A stretch of 64,000 nucleotides of DNA. It comes from Riptortus pedestris (lineage: Eukaryota; Arthropoda; Insecta; Hemiptera; Alydidae). Made by a program: the position numbers and the translations under genes. Of this stretch, positions 11,389 through 24,748 are shown in pieces. The stretch covers positions 2,258,501 to 2,322,500 of the forward strand of contig CM032230.1 in NCBI GenBank assembly GCA_019009955.1. The letters run 5' to 3'. Each line of letters begins with the position of its first letter. Position 1 is the first letter of the stretch. The notes under the pieces are model-generated. The model saw only the letters and a list, made by a program, of their open reading frames with translations. It was not told where the DNA came from and did no database searches.

Positions 11389-13489
11389 AGGTAAGGAGGG
11401 TGAGGGGGTGGTAAGTATTGGTTGGCGAGGTGGAAGGGCGTGATTTCCAGACGAGTTGCCATCAGCTAGGGAAGACGGACGGGGGCAGAGAGGGTGCTTT
11501 GTGAAAACCTAGTGGAAAATTGCGTATGTGCGTGGTGTGGTGGGGGCGAGATAAGACTAGCAGGCCTGTGGATTGGCCACCTCAGCCAGTACTGGGCTCA
11601 TTCTGTCCCTTCCTTGTCTAGTTCCCATCTCCCCTTTATTGGATCAGCTCTCCTTCTCTCTCAATCGCCTATCTCTCTTCTACTCAATACAACCAACTCT
11701 TCAAGTCCACACCAATTTCCAAAAACACTTTTTAAATTCAATTGCAGTAATTTCAACACCAAGTAAATCAGGAGTAGAACAATTTCTATTTAAGTTCCTA
11801 GAATATGACATTTTTCCCCCACAATGTTGGATAATGCACTCTGAAGGTATTCCGCCCACATTGGTCATTGAGAAGGGTTAATGGCCTTCTCTACAATAGT
11901 CGTCCGTATCCTTCATCTACCAGCACGAGTGTTGTGTTTATATTAGAATCTAATTATAACACACAAGTATAACGTACTACATGCCCATTAAAATGGTCCC
12001 TTTACCTTGAGACTGTCCACCAGCTGGTGAGTGGCCTATTATGACGAAACTAGCCAGTTTGTTTTGTTGCGATCTGGCTGCGGCGATAAGCAGTGGAAGC
12101 TGTAATATATGAAAAATCCCACAACCAAACCACTAACCAGAATTTAGGAAGGACCACCAACAATCGACTATAGTCAAAATTCAAATATCTAATTTTTTTT
12201 ATAATTCAAATATTCACCAATAGTAATTATTAATAATTAAAATGAAGAGGCACCTTTGAAAATATAATGGGGGACTCTTAATTATACTTAGTCTATATTA
12301 CAATTGAAACACTTAGCTGTTTAATGGAAGTGCTGACTTAGCCGTGAGAGGTAGTACAGGCAGTAGGCTGGTCTGGCAGGCCGGATCTGGCAAAAGGATT
12401 AGCGGTGTTCCACCAACAAGGGTCTCCCCTCCAGAGGATGCCGAATATGACTGATCTTAATCCGTCGTGAGGGGGTCCTTATATAGGGCTAATCCGGGAG
12501 TGAACTTTGAACTGCCGATCGAAATACGCTCAAAAAGTGCATTTAACGTGAATTAATTATCGAAATTCATCCGTATTATTACTTAGTGTACCGACGTTAA
12601 GAGCTGTGAATGTTATTATCAAAATCCATCGGCGTTATCTATGAAAATGCTAGAGCACATGGTGACTTCACTCCAAATTGGATATAATTCTTATTTAAAG
12701 GTAAAAACAATACATTTAAGCATTCATACATAATAATCTTAATGTGCTCTGTGCTGGGAATACTCACAATATAAAATATATGGTCATTTATAATGGGCTT
12801 ATGTAATGCAATGTCAATTTCATTACTGTTTGAAGGAAGAAAATCAGCTTGCATTTCAACAGGCGTTGGCTCCTGCATTACGTGTCTCTGAATCATCATT
12901 CTACTTGAAGCTGCATCCCGGCACAGGCAAGCAACAAGGAACCACACTTTGCCAACAGCAGATTCTGTCTACTAACCTCTAGCCATGACAAATCAACAGA
13001 GCATATCATTTATTTTTGTAGTTCTACTTGTGAACTTCTTTGTACCGCATCATTGGTCTGATATCATCTGCAGTTTCAAAACGTGCAAAATGAAATAGTT
13101 AGGGAACCCTACAGGCCAGGAAAATGTTGTATATTGCATCGGGTACAACAAGGAAAAGAGGCAGGTAACCGAGACGCTGAGTACCCACGACACCGGGTAA
13201 CCGAGTTAGCCAAATAACCTGAAGGAGAACATACTCAGGCTGCATTGGAAAGTCCTTGCTTCAAACAACAAGGCATATGATTAATTGGCAGAATCTCTGT
13301 TGCTCAATGATCTGCAACTCCGTCCAGTTAATTCCATATGCACATGGACTTGTGCATAACTTAACTAAACGAAGCTTGCTCCAATAAACATACATTTATA
13401 CAAATAAAAGCAAGAAATTTAAAAAAAAAATAGAAGGAATCCAACTACAAATTATAAAGCGAAAATATAGAACAACCAACAAACTAACG
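11389..13489. other. No supported gene
   Basis: No domain-bearing frame, RNA gene or repeat was recognised. The frame at 11494-11766 is low-complexity and unsupported. Confidence 0.45.
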
Positions 13490-13830
13490 AAAAAGTCCGA
13501 CACACAGGGGCTGCGTAAACTAAGCAGATTTCCCACTTGCACCCCGCGTATTTGCATTTATCTCATGACGTAAAAGTTCAATGAGAACAATATTTGTTAT
13601 TTAGGCTTCAAATAAAGTGCTTCATAATATAACAGCGTAGTGTTGATATGGCATAAGCAGGAGTGGGGGGTTACTGATGGCCGAAAACTAAAAAAAACAC
13701 AAATATCTCGGTTAAAATTAATGATATTGAAAACATGTACATAACAACATTTATAGATCATTTAATTTGCAATTTTCTTCGGGCACATCCAAAGTAAGGG
13801 GCAAATCTAACTAATTTAAAGTGTGGTAAA
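13490..13830 (+). repeat. Dispersed repeat family A, copy A2 (diverged)
   Basis: It starts with the family A head (AAAAAGTCCGACACACAGGG, then AAGCAGATTTCCC) and later has 'aaatatctcggttaaa' and 'tttgcaattttcttcggg', resembling the middle of copies A3 and A4. It is more diverged than the others, and its right end is unclear. Confidence 0.6.
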
Positions 13831-16284
13831 TATCCTTTGTTTGCTATGAAAATAATACATTTTATATTGATTACTCGTTAAATGGTCTACCTCACATAGG
13901 TTAAGCTAATAGTGTGAAATATTTAGCTAATGGTGCTGAAATGAGTATAATGTATATTAAGTAATTATATATTCGTATTCACATAAACATTGATAGATTT
14001 GTATATTTGTGACGTAAAGCTGAAAAAGTAAATGGTTTTTCCACTCAATTTCTGATCGCCAATTCTTGGCGGTGATTTCGCCAAAATAATTCAACAAAAG
14101 TTGTGAATGTGCATGTTGATAATGAAGGTGTTAATGAAGAGAGGAAGCGGGATAGAGAAAGGGGAGCAGATGGGGTGAGTAAGGTGGGGGGGGGTGGACG
14201 ATTAGTAGCAGGATTTGGCGGGAGTGGGATTTTCCCGCCAGATCGGGCAGTGTAGCCAATCGCCCGAGCTGAGCATTATATAAAATCTAGTTAATCCCTT
14301 TAGGGAGAGACAGGGCTGCCAGTCTAGAGGCTTACCTCGCCATTGTTGTCTTGAACCAGGTTTCAGCGTGTTCACCCCCCACTCCCTACACAATGTTCTA
14401 GGCCCGGGGGGATTATCCTACGTTGCCATGACTCCCGAACGTGTTTTACAACAGAAATTATTTATTACCTCTCCTACAACATATTTTTATCCCACGTGTA
14501 ATAATTTGGGACACATATAACACATCGTTTTAGTGTTTTTTATGTAATCTGGAAATATTTTCATCTTATTCCTGTGCATGATGTAGATTTTCGCAAAATA
14601 AAAATGATATTGAAATATCCAAAACAAAAACGTATTCATTTTTTTTTCCATAATTAATTTTATCCTGAAGACACTGGGTGATATCTTTCACATGTAGTGC
14701 TTCAGTTACAAAAATAATAATGTGTTCTTACTATAACTGCATGGATATGTTTCATTATTTCGTATCCAAAGCAATTCTTTTAAAATATGAGTTTTAGACT
14801 TTATACGTACAGTGTAGAGTAAAAGAGTCGTACTGATCAACTCATCACCTTTCATTCTCTATTTCTCCCATAACTACATGTCAATGTAAAAAATACTCGA
14901 AACATGGTTCACGTCAACTTGCAGTTCGAAAGTTGGCAAGGAGATGTTTATTGTTAGTATTGCTTTAAGTCAAAATCGTGTAAGTGCACATGAGACTGCT
15001 AAAAGACAGAAAACTAAATTTCATTTATAGAACAGCACTGTTAGATTGCACTTGTAACTGTACTGATTATAAAATACTTGCTAACTCACTGCTATTCATC
15101 AGAGGAGGACGGTTTCTATTCGATAGAATATTTGCTCCAATATTGTTCTCGATTCTGTGATTCGTGTTAGTATATGATCAAGACACAGGAATGAAGTACT
15201 TCTTCCTAAAATTTAAATTTAGTCTAAGGTACGCCCTTTTCGACATGAAAGCTTTAAATTTTCTTCAGAAATTGAGAGATGGATAAATTAAATTTCTGTA
15301 GCTCCTTTTGAGTGCGTCAGAAACAATGTGATGAAGGAAATAGGGAATTAAGACTAATTTGAAGGTGGGTTTATTGAAACAGTTAGTGACAGGTGGATAA
15401 AGTAAGAAAAAAGGCCCTCGGGAACCTAGGACTGTATTTCCCTCGGGAGAAGAGGCCTCTTGTCCAGCCGGAAATAAATAATAAGGCAGAGAGCGGATAT
15501 CAGCAAGGGAATGCTCATTCGGAGGGACAGAGACAAACTCTGCCAATCCAGTGGTGGTCCTAGTAGGGGCCGTCTGCAGTTCGCTCTATTTATTACCTCC
15601 AGCTCAGTAATGGAAGCTACCCCTCTCCTCTACAACACTCCCCCTACAAATAGAAACGAATGCAATGCTTTTGACGGGATGCACATCATTAATGACTACA
15701 TAGAGAAAGTAGTTAGCAAACGTCTCTTTTCTTAAAGTTTTTTTTTAATTTATGGTGAGGGTTACCACGCCCACTATATGAGGACTACTTCTTTGATAGT
15801 ATCGTCTTTGTTGGATGGCGTGCTCCTTTATTTTTATCTAATTTCTTTATTCGAAATTTTGTGCTTTTTGACCTGCTTTACATCCCTACTTAGGATAGTA
15901 GTCATATGCATATCCCCCCGTACACTCGAACTAATAAGAGAGACCAAATGAAAAATCAAAGGGGGGAAGGGCACCCGAAGAAAACTAAGCTAAAGAAGAC
16001 GTGTAAGCACTCAAAGTGAAAACAAGCACCTCATGTACACAGGCATATAAACGAGATACACACTTACTCACCGGACTGTAAAGTAGGATAGGATAACGAT
16101 TGTTGGTAAGGATTGTCTTTTTGCTGTAATTCATTTAATATTAGTCTTATATAATCACAAAACTAATTAAAAGATAACCACTTATTTCACTACTTAAAAC
16201 AACCACATTTTTGGAAAAAAAAATGAAGATAGGCAATTATGCGTATGCCTACAGTTCATATGATTATGTGAGACAGGCATATAT
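13831..16284. other. No supported gene
   Basis: AT-rich sequence with no recognised family. Open frames at 14202-14393, 15265-15546 and 15511-15735 show no motifs. Confidence 0.45.
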
Positions 16285-16440
16285 ACACAGACATATGTAA
16301 TTTTGAACGGACCTGATGGTTATTTCACCGAAACGATTCGAAAATCATCCATAGAGAATAATGATTCTCTCTCTTATTATTATTTTCTATGGATGGTTTT
16401 CCTTCATTGAAATACGCCAAAATTAGGCTAGCCATGAGCA
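16285..16440. repeat. Fold-back element with a 22-bp hairpin core
   Basis: Arms at 16341-16362 and 16379-16400 pair over 22 positions: 20 Watson-Crick, plus two that would be G-U in RNA. The loop is 16 nt. Pairing resumes further out (TATTTCA at 16321 with TGAAATA at 16408) after internal mismatches. The left flank (AATTTTGAACGGACCT, 16299 on) is shared with family A copy A3 at about 22093. A small MITE or fold-back derivative is the simplest reading. Confidence 0.6.
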
Positions 16441-18699
16441 TCACCATGAAATGGCTGACATGAATATGATGAGAGATTTCTTAAAACTGTTATGAACCTT
16501 TCGTGGAGCTAGGGTATGCAGAAAACTAGCGGTGCCCTTTCGGCTGTGGCGGTGGCTGACAGATATCACGGTTCGTCCACTCTCTGATAGTATGTCAGTG
16601 TGGAGGGAGGCATATTAAATTATTCACGGAAGTTAGTAGTTAGGAGGGTCCGTAGTAAAATATTTCATGGGGAAGTGTACTAGTGAATGAAGGGACTATT
16701 GTTATCCCATGAATGGGAATACTCCTAGACAATACTGAATGGGGTGAGCCCGACCATTGACCATGATTTACTGCAATGCTCTCACCAGTTCCCAGATCTG
16801 CTAGCCAACTCTCACAGACCTCTTCCTCCCATTTCTGCTACTCCTACATCTTAGATATCTCACGCCCGATCCAAGACAATGGATTCCCCAACGGATCAAA
16901 GTAAAATCCCGTCACGCACTTAAACAGTGCGTGATCGATCCCAATTTGCTTCGCGCAATTCTGCAATAAGAATAGCTTATACAACACTCATGTGTATAGT
17001 CTAATATATGATAGAATAAATTATTTTTCATTAAGTATTGAGTATATTTTTGGTTCATGATACAAGTTTCACAACAGTCTTTGTGTCTCGTAAGAAGTAA
17101 AAGGTCACTAGTTAACATTTATTTCTATACACGTCCTAGAGCAAATTCTGCCGCGACACTCACAATGGTATTACGAGGAATGGAGATGGAGCCCTCCAAT
17201 CAGCTGATCCAAGAACGTTTTAACTTTGACTCTATTATCATTGTATATTGAATATGATGGCAGTGGTTGATATGGATTCCCTCTTGATTCCTGTTTGGTG
17301 TTTAAACGCTTGCTGCTCTGCAATTGTTGATATATAGATTTTATCGTAATTCAAATATTAAACGAGTTATTAGTATTTAGTGTTTTCACCCTACAAGTGT
17401 TCCCGTCTACAAACTAATCTAATTTTGACTTAGAATCGAGAAGAAACGTATGGAAAATAAGCTCAACAGTGTTTTTCCCTGAAGATAAATATGCATGAAG
17501 TGGTAGAGGGCAAATCTCTTCCAAGCTGCAGTATTGTCTTAATAAATCTAGTGCCGATAACAATATAGGCCGCATCAAGATTGATGTTTAGAGGTTACCC
17601 CCTAGGAGGGGAGATTACATTACTCGAAGCTATGGGCTCAAGTCAGTTTGGTCTGTTGGAGTTGTTTGAGGTTGCTTTGTGAGCCTGTTCTTGCCAAGTT
17701 GTTTTAGGGCTACGAGCGAGCCACTGGCTCCTCCTTGTCAAAGGACTCTAACTCGACCCTACAATCTTATCACATAGCAAACTGTTATTCCAATAGAAAT
17801 TTGTAACATAATGCTGCATCAAAACTTCTATAGAGATGTTCTCATCAAGAACTGTCGTTTGCAGATTGTTTTATAATGGCGATTGGTAATATACAATGTC
17901 AGATTAAACCTCTACTATGTCATTTATTTATTGAGTTTCGCAATTGACGCGATTTGCTCTATTATATAAATAATAAAAATGCACAAAAAGACAGTTAACT
18001 TGAATGAAGAAATCACAATAGAAAAAAAAAACACGTACATAAATATATAAAACCAATTAGAAAAAAGAAGTTAGAATTACTAATGCAGAAGTGTATAATG
18101 ACACTAATATTCTCTGGATATAAATGAAAACAGAAAATGAATTAATACTTCTTATAAAAAGAAATTGTATATTTTCGTGACCATTCTGTAAGAATGTGTT
18201 TAATAGTGACTGGTTGTAGTAGAAACAGGTCCTGCCCTTTCCAGTCATCGTTAGAAGTGTCTGGCCAATCATCAGTTATTATAGTTCCTATCACAAGTCA
18301 TCTCTTCAAATGATCAGAATGCCGCAACTTTACATATTTTTTTCTGAGACTTTTGAAACGTAGTAAATAATATTTCCCTAGCACAACAACAATGTCCCTA
18401 GCAAAACAATTTTCCTAGCATAAAAGTGTATCAGCGCATGCGGATTGTTGAAAATCTAGGGAGCATATAGGTCTGACAGCCCCTCAGGATGACTAACGAT
18501 TATGACTCTCTTAGATCCCGTCCACAGGCTAACTGACCACAACCCCTCCCCCAATGTCTGGGCACAATGGACTTCAGACTAGTAGAGACAACCCATTCTA
18601 GGTTCTTCTTGTTAACGGCGGTTCTACGTCCAGCTGATCACACACTATGTAAAAGCCCTGATCACGAATCTCCTTTCTTTAACGTCTACAATCCCAACC

Positions 18700-18703
<4 letters not shown>
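16441..18703. other. No supported gene
   Basis: No recognisable coding, RNA or repeat family. Short frames at 16912-17118, 17057-17251 and 18057-18272 are unsupported. Confidence 0.45.

Positions 18704-18753
<50 letters not shown>
18704..18753. repeat. (TA)n microsatellite
   Basis: About 24 uninterrupted TA units. Confidence 0.97.
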
Positions 18754-18755
<2 letters not shown>

Positions 18756-20079
18756 TGGAGTACTTAAAAATTGATATGTTTATATGCTTGTGGCTTCAAC
18801 TTTGAGCCTTGCATTGCTCTAAGTACGTTACGTTTCAAACCAAACACATTTTATCAATGGACCAACTTGTTATTGAAAATAAGTTCCATTTCCTAGATAT
18901 TATTTATTCGATTTATTTCACAACGAAGGCGATATTGTCCTTTCTTATATTAACTCTCTACATTCCCTCACTACAAGAACCTGATTTTCCAAGCAAACAC
19001 ATATATCGTAGTTTGAACTGATCTCATCTTCGCCATCACTAAGTACAATAGGTGGATATTCGATGAAAGTTTTGACTTCGTAACTGGTTTACATTACAAT
19101 TATTAACAGGCTTCCTCCTTGAATTCCTACTATGAGTGAACTTCAACACACAATTCATAATCACGCCCAGCCACATATATTTGGTGTCCGTGAAAGAACA
19201 GTTCTTCCTGTTGAGAGGCGCAACGTAGCCACTAGGTAGGCCTCAATTAATAATTTGTTGGTGAAATGTGGTAATATGTAGACTGGGTTATCATATGCTG
19301 TTATCGGATTGCTGATTACTGGTGATAAGGAACAGACCTGATAAGGGGAGCGGTGAAAGGTGTAAATGGGCAGCCGATAGAGGTAATTGCCCCAGCTGGG
19401 GCTTATTGTTCCATCTGTTAGTCTCCTTCTCCTCAGCTGATCTAATTGTCCTCAGTCCTCGCCTATATCCTTCTCAGCCTAACCTCATTTCTCCTTCCCC
19501 TAATGTCCGGATTGCAAAGTAACCAACAATTTCCTACTCCTCAATTAAAATAAACTGTAAAGGGATTGTGTTGCATGTGATGATGATCCGAGATCAAAAT
19601 CATTGAACGATATTTCTGATTTTCGGTTGTTTGGCTTTTTGGCCAAATAATTCTGACCTTCCTCAGGTGCATATGGAGCTGAAAACATTGCTAGTTTCAT
19701 AAAAAGCATCATTTTTCACTTGGTGACAGCGTAATTACGAGAATTTTAGCATATAAGAACAATCCCTTTAGTAGCTCTGTGGTGATATTGGAGAGAGGAA
19801 ACACAGGATCAAAATGAATTATACTAATATATATATATACATTCCTGAGAAATGTTCTCTGAAGCCTTCCGTGTTCCATTCCCTCTACAAGCCTCATTCT
19901 CTCCGAATCCTAAATTAATCCAGATATGGTATCTTGCTCACTATACAGCTTCATCAATTCTTTTTCAAATGATCCTCAATCCGGCATTCTCATTAATTTA
20001 GCCAAAAATCTTCCTTTGTGGGCTCATTGTCCAAGACACTTCTTTTCCCTTTGGTAAGAGTCCATATTCCACTGACAGA
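18754..20079. other. No supported gene
   Basis: Nothing recognised. A short TA run lies near 19828-19840. The frame at 19322-19522 is unsupported. Confidence 0.45.
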
Positions 20080-20083
20080 TTAA

Positions 20084-20763
20084 CTCTCGGTCGGGCGCGT
20101 CAAGAATATTCCGCGTTCGGGCGCGTGTATCTCAGAGATACAACCTCAACCGTTTTTACGAAAATATAGTTTTTTAATATATATTTTGCACTAAAATGTT
20201 CAGTGTGTAATTAGAAATCATATAAAAGAATAATGAGTAAAGCTACATTTCTTTTCAGTTTTGCTTGGTTCACATCATTTGCTTTAGTTCGTTGTAGCGG
20301 AGGGACTTTTTTTATGCTGTTCTGTACTTGAGTTCAATGTATGGTTCAATGAGTCTCTGTACTCTTCAAGTATCGTCCCTAGTTCGGTTGGTAAACGTCT
20401 TCTGTTGTCACTGCGTCATACAATATTTTCTTGAATAAGTTCTTCTAAAAGCTTATGTATGAGCAAAATAATAAAAAATTGGTTTATATAATTCCATTCA
20501 ATAAAGAGAAAGTTAATTGATGTATATATTTATGAAATACAGATTTCAAAAAAACTTACGAGATCGGGCGCGTGGTATCTAGGAGATTAAATTGAATGAC
20601 AGGTGAAACACACGACTCCATCTAACACAGTGACACTACTAACCTTGAGGGAGTTCTCTAAAGCACATAACTCGAAGCACTACACCGCCACTCTCTGCTA
20701 GGAGGTGTGGCAAATATTTTTCTAGAAACTGTGTATCTGAGAGATCACGCGCCCGACGGAGGG
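20084..20763. mobile_element. piggyBac-type MITE (element PB1)
   Basis: The element is bounded by TTAA on both sides (20080-20083 and 20764-20767), the piggyBac target duplication. The 17-bp terminal inverted repeats are CTCTCGGTCGGGCGCGT on the left and, inverted, CCCTCCGTCGGGCGCGT on the right (15 of 17 match). The box CGGGCGCG recurs inside at 20118 and 20565 in direct orientation, each time followed by GTATCT-type sequence. The 680-bp interior is AT-rich with no coding potential, so this is a non-autonomous copy dependent on a transposase encoded elsewhere. Confidence 0.88.
20127..20141. promoter_or_regulatory. Subterminal palindrome of PB1
   Basis: GTATCTCAGAGATAC is a perfect palindrome around a central A, directly after a GGGCGCGT box. 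Imperfect versions follow at 20574-20588 and, inverted, at 20733-20747. It is the likely transposase-contact repeat of this element. Confidence 0.7.
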
Positions 20764-20767
20764 TTAA

Positions 20768-21460
20768 AAATGGTTGTTTTATAAATAATCAGTTTTACCC
20801 CTCGTCGGAGTAAAATATGCTCTGGTTCCTCTCCACTGGCATACGCCATAATGTTTGGAAGTTATGCACAACTAGTAACTCCTACTATATCTAGTACCAA
20901 AAAATCTTAATTTTGTTGTTTTGGGAAGACTTAATTTTTTTTTGTTTGTTGAGAATTGTAGATTTCGAGACATGATTCTTCGAAAGATTTCCACTTTATT
21001 CAACTGCGAATTGGGGGAGTGTGACTGCGTAGATTGTTGTGCCAATAGCCGTGCAGCCTGCACTATGTCTGCAACATCTACTACTTCCTCAATGTAACAA
21101 AGGTAGAGGTTCGATTCCCACAACTGGAAAAGGTCAGCCCATCGTTTTTGCTTCAGTGTTTATTAGTGTAGATTAGAGGTATTTTCCCCTAGTCACTATT
21201 GATGACTTCGCCTTTTGGCTCCTATCTTTTTTTTCTCCTCATAGTAACCCTATTAGGAGTTGTTTATTTGAATACATGTTCAATTGCCACATGGCATATT
21301 ACATGTATGATTATGTTTAAAAACATTTTTATTTTACAATATATTTATGTTAATTAAACATAAAACAAATATAATATAGAAAAATAATGATAATAGAAAT
21401 AAAATAAAATATTAAAATAAGTAAGATAGTTACCAATAAATTAAAAAAAAATAAAATTAA
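20768..21460. other. No supported gene
   Basis: AT-rich spacer. A GGTTCGATTCC B-box-like string at about 21107 stands alone, with no convincing tRNA or SINE body. Confidence 0.45.
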
Positions 21461-22034
21461 AAAAAGTCCGTCACGCAGGGGCTGCGTAAACTAAGCAGAT
21501 TTCCCACGTGAAGTTTTACAATAGAGAAATCTGCCTAATAACAACTGTAGTAGTGATAAACCTCTAAACCTAAAACATTATTTAGGGCGTAATAACCTAG
21601 TATCTTCTAGCCCCAAAAAACAGTTAACCTAACCTCTAAACCTATTCACAAGGGACGAATAGTTATGGAAACGGCCGCCAGAGCTCTTGGCGGAAAGTCT
21701 GAACATAGCCTACTGGCGACCACACACAGAATACAAATGCAAATATCTCGGTTAATATTCAAGATACAGAATAAATATATAGAACATATTTATATTAAAT
21801 TGATATATTGATATTATTTTCCAATAAGATTTATTCTATACAATTTTTCGATCCGACGCATAATAACGGAGATATTTTGAATTTTCAAAAATCCCCCCTC
21901 TAAACCTCCCCCTCCTACTAGTCTGATTTCAGTCATTAACGAACATGATCTTTCTTTTTACATAAAACGATTAAATTCCGAGTTTGGTAACGATAAAACA
22001 AAAATTGCGACCGCTAGAGCGTTAACAGACAAAT

Positions 22035-22098
<64 letters not shown>

Positions 22099-22216
22099 GA
22101 ACGGACCTCATTTTCGTCATCTCCTGGGTAGGATCGATGGACATTTGAAGAGATTTTTCGAAACTCGGATCATGAGTACGACCTCAATAGCTAGTTTCCT
22201 CTCAGGGAAATCTGCT
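21461..22216 (+). repeat. Dispersed repeat family A, copy A3 (longest copy)
   Basis: It begins AAAAAGTCCGTCACGCAGGG and has AAGCAGATTTCCC at 21493-21505. It ends with the inverted counterpart GGGAAATCTGCT at about 22205-22216. Shared middle blocks with A4 include 'caatttttcgatccgacg', 'cggagatatttt' and 'ccgagtttggtaacgat'. A TA microsatellite (22042-22093) sits inside, near a GAACGGACCTCATTTTC segment missing from A4. It is non-coding and its class is unknown. Confidence 0.8.
22042..22093. repeat. (TA)n microsatellite within family A copy
   Basis: About 26 TA units. The A4 copy has only a short ATATATAT at the corresponding place, so the array expanded after insertion or in this lineage. 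Confidence 0.95.
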
Positions 22217-22344
22217 AAAAAACATATATAATATAAATTTAATAAATAAAATGGAAAAAAACTGAACGGATGTTTAATTTGCGAGTCTATGTAAGGTAAA
22301 TATATTCGATTATAACTCTCTTTCCTCACAATCAACATTACATT

Positions 22345-23120
22345 CTAATGTAGTTTTGCTGCATCCATATCTATACTTATGATAAACATTATAAGTTCTT
22401 TAATATATTTGATAAATATAATATGAGGTGGTTCTGGCCAATTACCTCCTTTTAAAATAATGTTCATTATTAAATTTGATCTATTTTGATTAAATGTTGA
22501 ACAGTCATAAAGTATATGAAAAAAAATTAGTGTTGTCTGTGATTCGCAAGTGCATTTGTCATTGTCTTGAATTTTAAATCTTGTTAAATAATGTCCTGCC
22601 TGTCCATGTTCCGTTAGAAATTGTGTGCATTTGTGATGGTGACTCTTAATTGTGTTGTAGTTGTTGTGAGTTATATTTGGTATGTATTGATGTAAGCTGT
22701 AAGATTTGTTACATGTCGTCCATTCTCTGTTCCACTTATGTGTTGTGGCGGCAGGTAAGTCTTTTTCAATGTATGAGAGTGCTACGAGAGAGAATTCTGG
22801 GATTATTTTTGTATCTTGAGCTGCTTCCTTTGCTAACGTGTCAGCTTTTTCCAATATTTCCTGAGCGGGCTTTAATCCAGGCTATGTGTATGTATAGATT
22901 TAAATGTATAATTTCCAGAATATTTTGTCTAATGTTTTCTTGAGCGGGTCGTGTATAGTCGGATTGCGCATTAAGTAAATGAGAGTCGTGTTTTCTGTGA
23001 GTATGATCGTATATTTGTATAGGTTATAAGATGATTTTATAATATATTCGGTAGCTTCTATAACAGCATATTTCTCAGCTGAAAGATTGGAAATTTCTGG
23101 TAATCCATTAGAAAAATTGT
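22345..23120 (-). pseudogene. Non-LTR retrotransposon C-terminus: RNase H and zinc knuckle, broken
   Basis: On the minus strand, 23120-22900 encodes an RNase H-like segment ('ISNLSAEKYAVIEATEY', 'ILTENTTLIYLM'). 'IAWIKARSGNIG' follows in another frame near 22875. The long frame 22854-22345 then opens with 'EKADTLAKEAAQD', the conserved end of RNase H in I/R1/LOA-type LINEs. Downstream lie 'HKWNREWTTCNKSY', 'FLTEHGQAGHYLTRFKI' and a CTC...HILYDC zinc-knuckle-like motif, as in the C-terminal tail of these elements. The RNase H is interrupted by at least one frameshift and stop near 22880-22900, and the RT is absent. The acidic residue usual in 'TDSQ' is replaced by 'TENT'. The left side runs into family A sequence and the right side abuts a SINE. 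Confidence 0.85.
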
Positions 23121-23338
23121 TATTTATTAACGTCCACTTTATGGTAGTAAGGCTAATTGGAATGGGGTATGTATAGGTAACGACCCTTTCTATCGAGAGT
23201 AGGACTAACGACTTTATTTTACGAGTTCGTCCAAAATTAAATTCCTTTTTCCCAGGTGGAATCGAACCACCTACTCTATAGAATTACCAAGTTAGTTTCA
23301 GACCCGTGCCTCAACTCACATGGCTGACCTGAGTCCCA
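23121..23338 (-). mobile_element. tRNA-derived SINE, copy S1
   Basis: The minus strand reads a tRNA-like head with TCAGCCATGTGAG (A-box-like) and GTTCGATTCCACC (B-box), then 'taaataaagtcgttagtcct' and a 3' end close to 'gttaataaata'. It is nearly full length (about 218 bp) and shares order and wording with S2-S5. It abuts the LINE fragment at 23120 in the same orientation. Confidence 0.88.
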
Positions 23339-23770
23339 TATTTATTAGAAATGATTTGTATAAGACCCTTCATATTTAGGATTAAAATATTTATGAATTA
23401 TGTTATATTGTATTTATTCTGTTACTTTATTAACTGAGATATCGTACATCCCATTAATGTCATGTCAATGCGTCCAGGTCAAATTTTTGTATTCAATTTA
23501 GCAGAAGACAGCGGGTAAAACCTTGTACCTGATCATATCAGTCTCATCATCTCTTTATATTCAGCTAAATCGTGCATTTCTGCTCAGTGGAACAACTTGT
23601 AGCCGTCTCTACATAAGGACACAGTCATACACATCAATCTATCTGCTTTGGGTACAGACAGGTTTTGGAGAATTGTTTCCAGAGATAAAAGAGCAAAAGG
23701 ATCTATGCAGAAGCTCATCGCTTCAATGATAATAGGGCTTAATTGGCGTCAAGTGTTCCGAGATAATGAG
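23339..23770. other. No supported gene
   Basis: AT-rich spacer. The frame at 23523-23729 is unsupported. Confidence 0.45.
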
Positions 23771-23836
23771 AGAGAGAGAGTACGTGTGTGTGTTGTGTGT
23801 GTGTGTGAGAGAGAGAGAGACAGAGAGAGAGTACGT

Positions 23837-23873
<37 letters not shown>

Positions 23874-23878
23874 TGTGG

Positions 23879-23911
<33 letters not shown>
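23771..23911. repeat. Compound GA/GT microsatellite
   Basis: Alternating GA and GT blocks run up to a final GA tract. A short CA run follows near 23916-23927. The 'proteins' across it in all frames are artefacts of dinucleotide repeats. Confidence 0.95.
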
Positions 23912-23914
<3 letters not shown>

Positions 23915-24476
23915 AGACACACACACACGGTGGAAGGGGATCCCCTGTAGACTGGGCTAATAAGTGCGTTAAGTGCTCCTCCATACCAAGCCTAGGGCAC
24001 TTAACCATCTCAGTGCTTAGTCTGAAGCATCCATACTTGACGATGCTCCTCCAGTGTCAAAGCGCCCTTCATCCTCTGCTAGGCCTACTCATAGGTGACT
24101 TCAATGGCAACCATCCACTTTCATTATCTTACTCCCCCCCCCCCTCCTTCAACAATCAAGTGCAGAAGAAACACGGTATATTTAAATGTGATCAAACAGA
24201 CTTCAAACTGCCAAGTATCTCCATCAAGTTCAAAAGGCCTCCAGCAGGAATCATATAGCTCTTTCAGAAGCCACCTTTCCTGCGCTACCTGCCAACATCA
24301 GGTAAGAATAAATAAAAAAAAGGCCTTCACAAGTATTTGAGGCTACCTGTGCCTTTTGACAGACAACTGGTTTGACACCTATAAAAACTACTTATGCTAT
24401 TGAGGTTTTACTTATAATGTAATTTTTGAAATATTTGCACAAATTTCCATCAATGGTTCGTTAAAACAACCGCACA

Positions 24477-24478
<2 letters not shown>
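23912..24478. other. No supported gene
   Basis: Open frames at 23845-24258 and 24095-24340 are extensions out of the microsatellite and lack motifs. Confidence 0.45.

Positions 24479-24540
<62 letters not shown>
24479..24540. repeat. (TA)n microsatellite
   Basis: About 31 TA units ending exactly at the start of SINE copy S2. Confidence 0.97.
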
Positions 24541-24544
<4 letters not shown>

Positions 24545-24748
24545 TAGCCATGCGAGTTAAAGCGTTGATCTTTATCTCACATGGCAAAGACTAGAGTTGG
24601 CGACTTCTATTCTTGCCTGGGCAAAGGAAATTATTTAGTGACGAAATTCATTAAATAACATCCTTAGTCCCACCCTGGCTAGAAATGGGTGGTAACCTGT
24701 AGATAACCCGTCCCGATTAGCCTGAGTTGTCAAAAGTTAATAAATGAT

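Noticed and set aside
21050..21130. tRNA gene or SINE around GGTTCGATTCCC at about 21107
   Set aside because: A B-box-like word is present, but no A-box at the right distance and no cloverleaf could be drawn.
23766..23960. Arg/Glu- and Cys/Val-rich peptides
   Set aside because: They are translations of GA and GT dinucleotide repeats.
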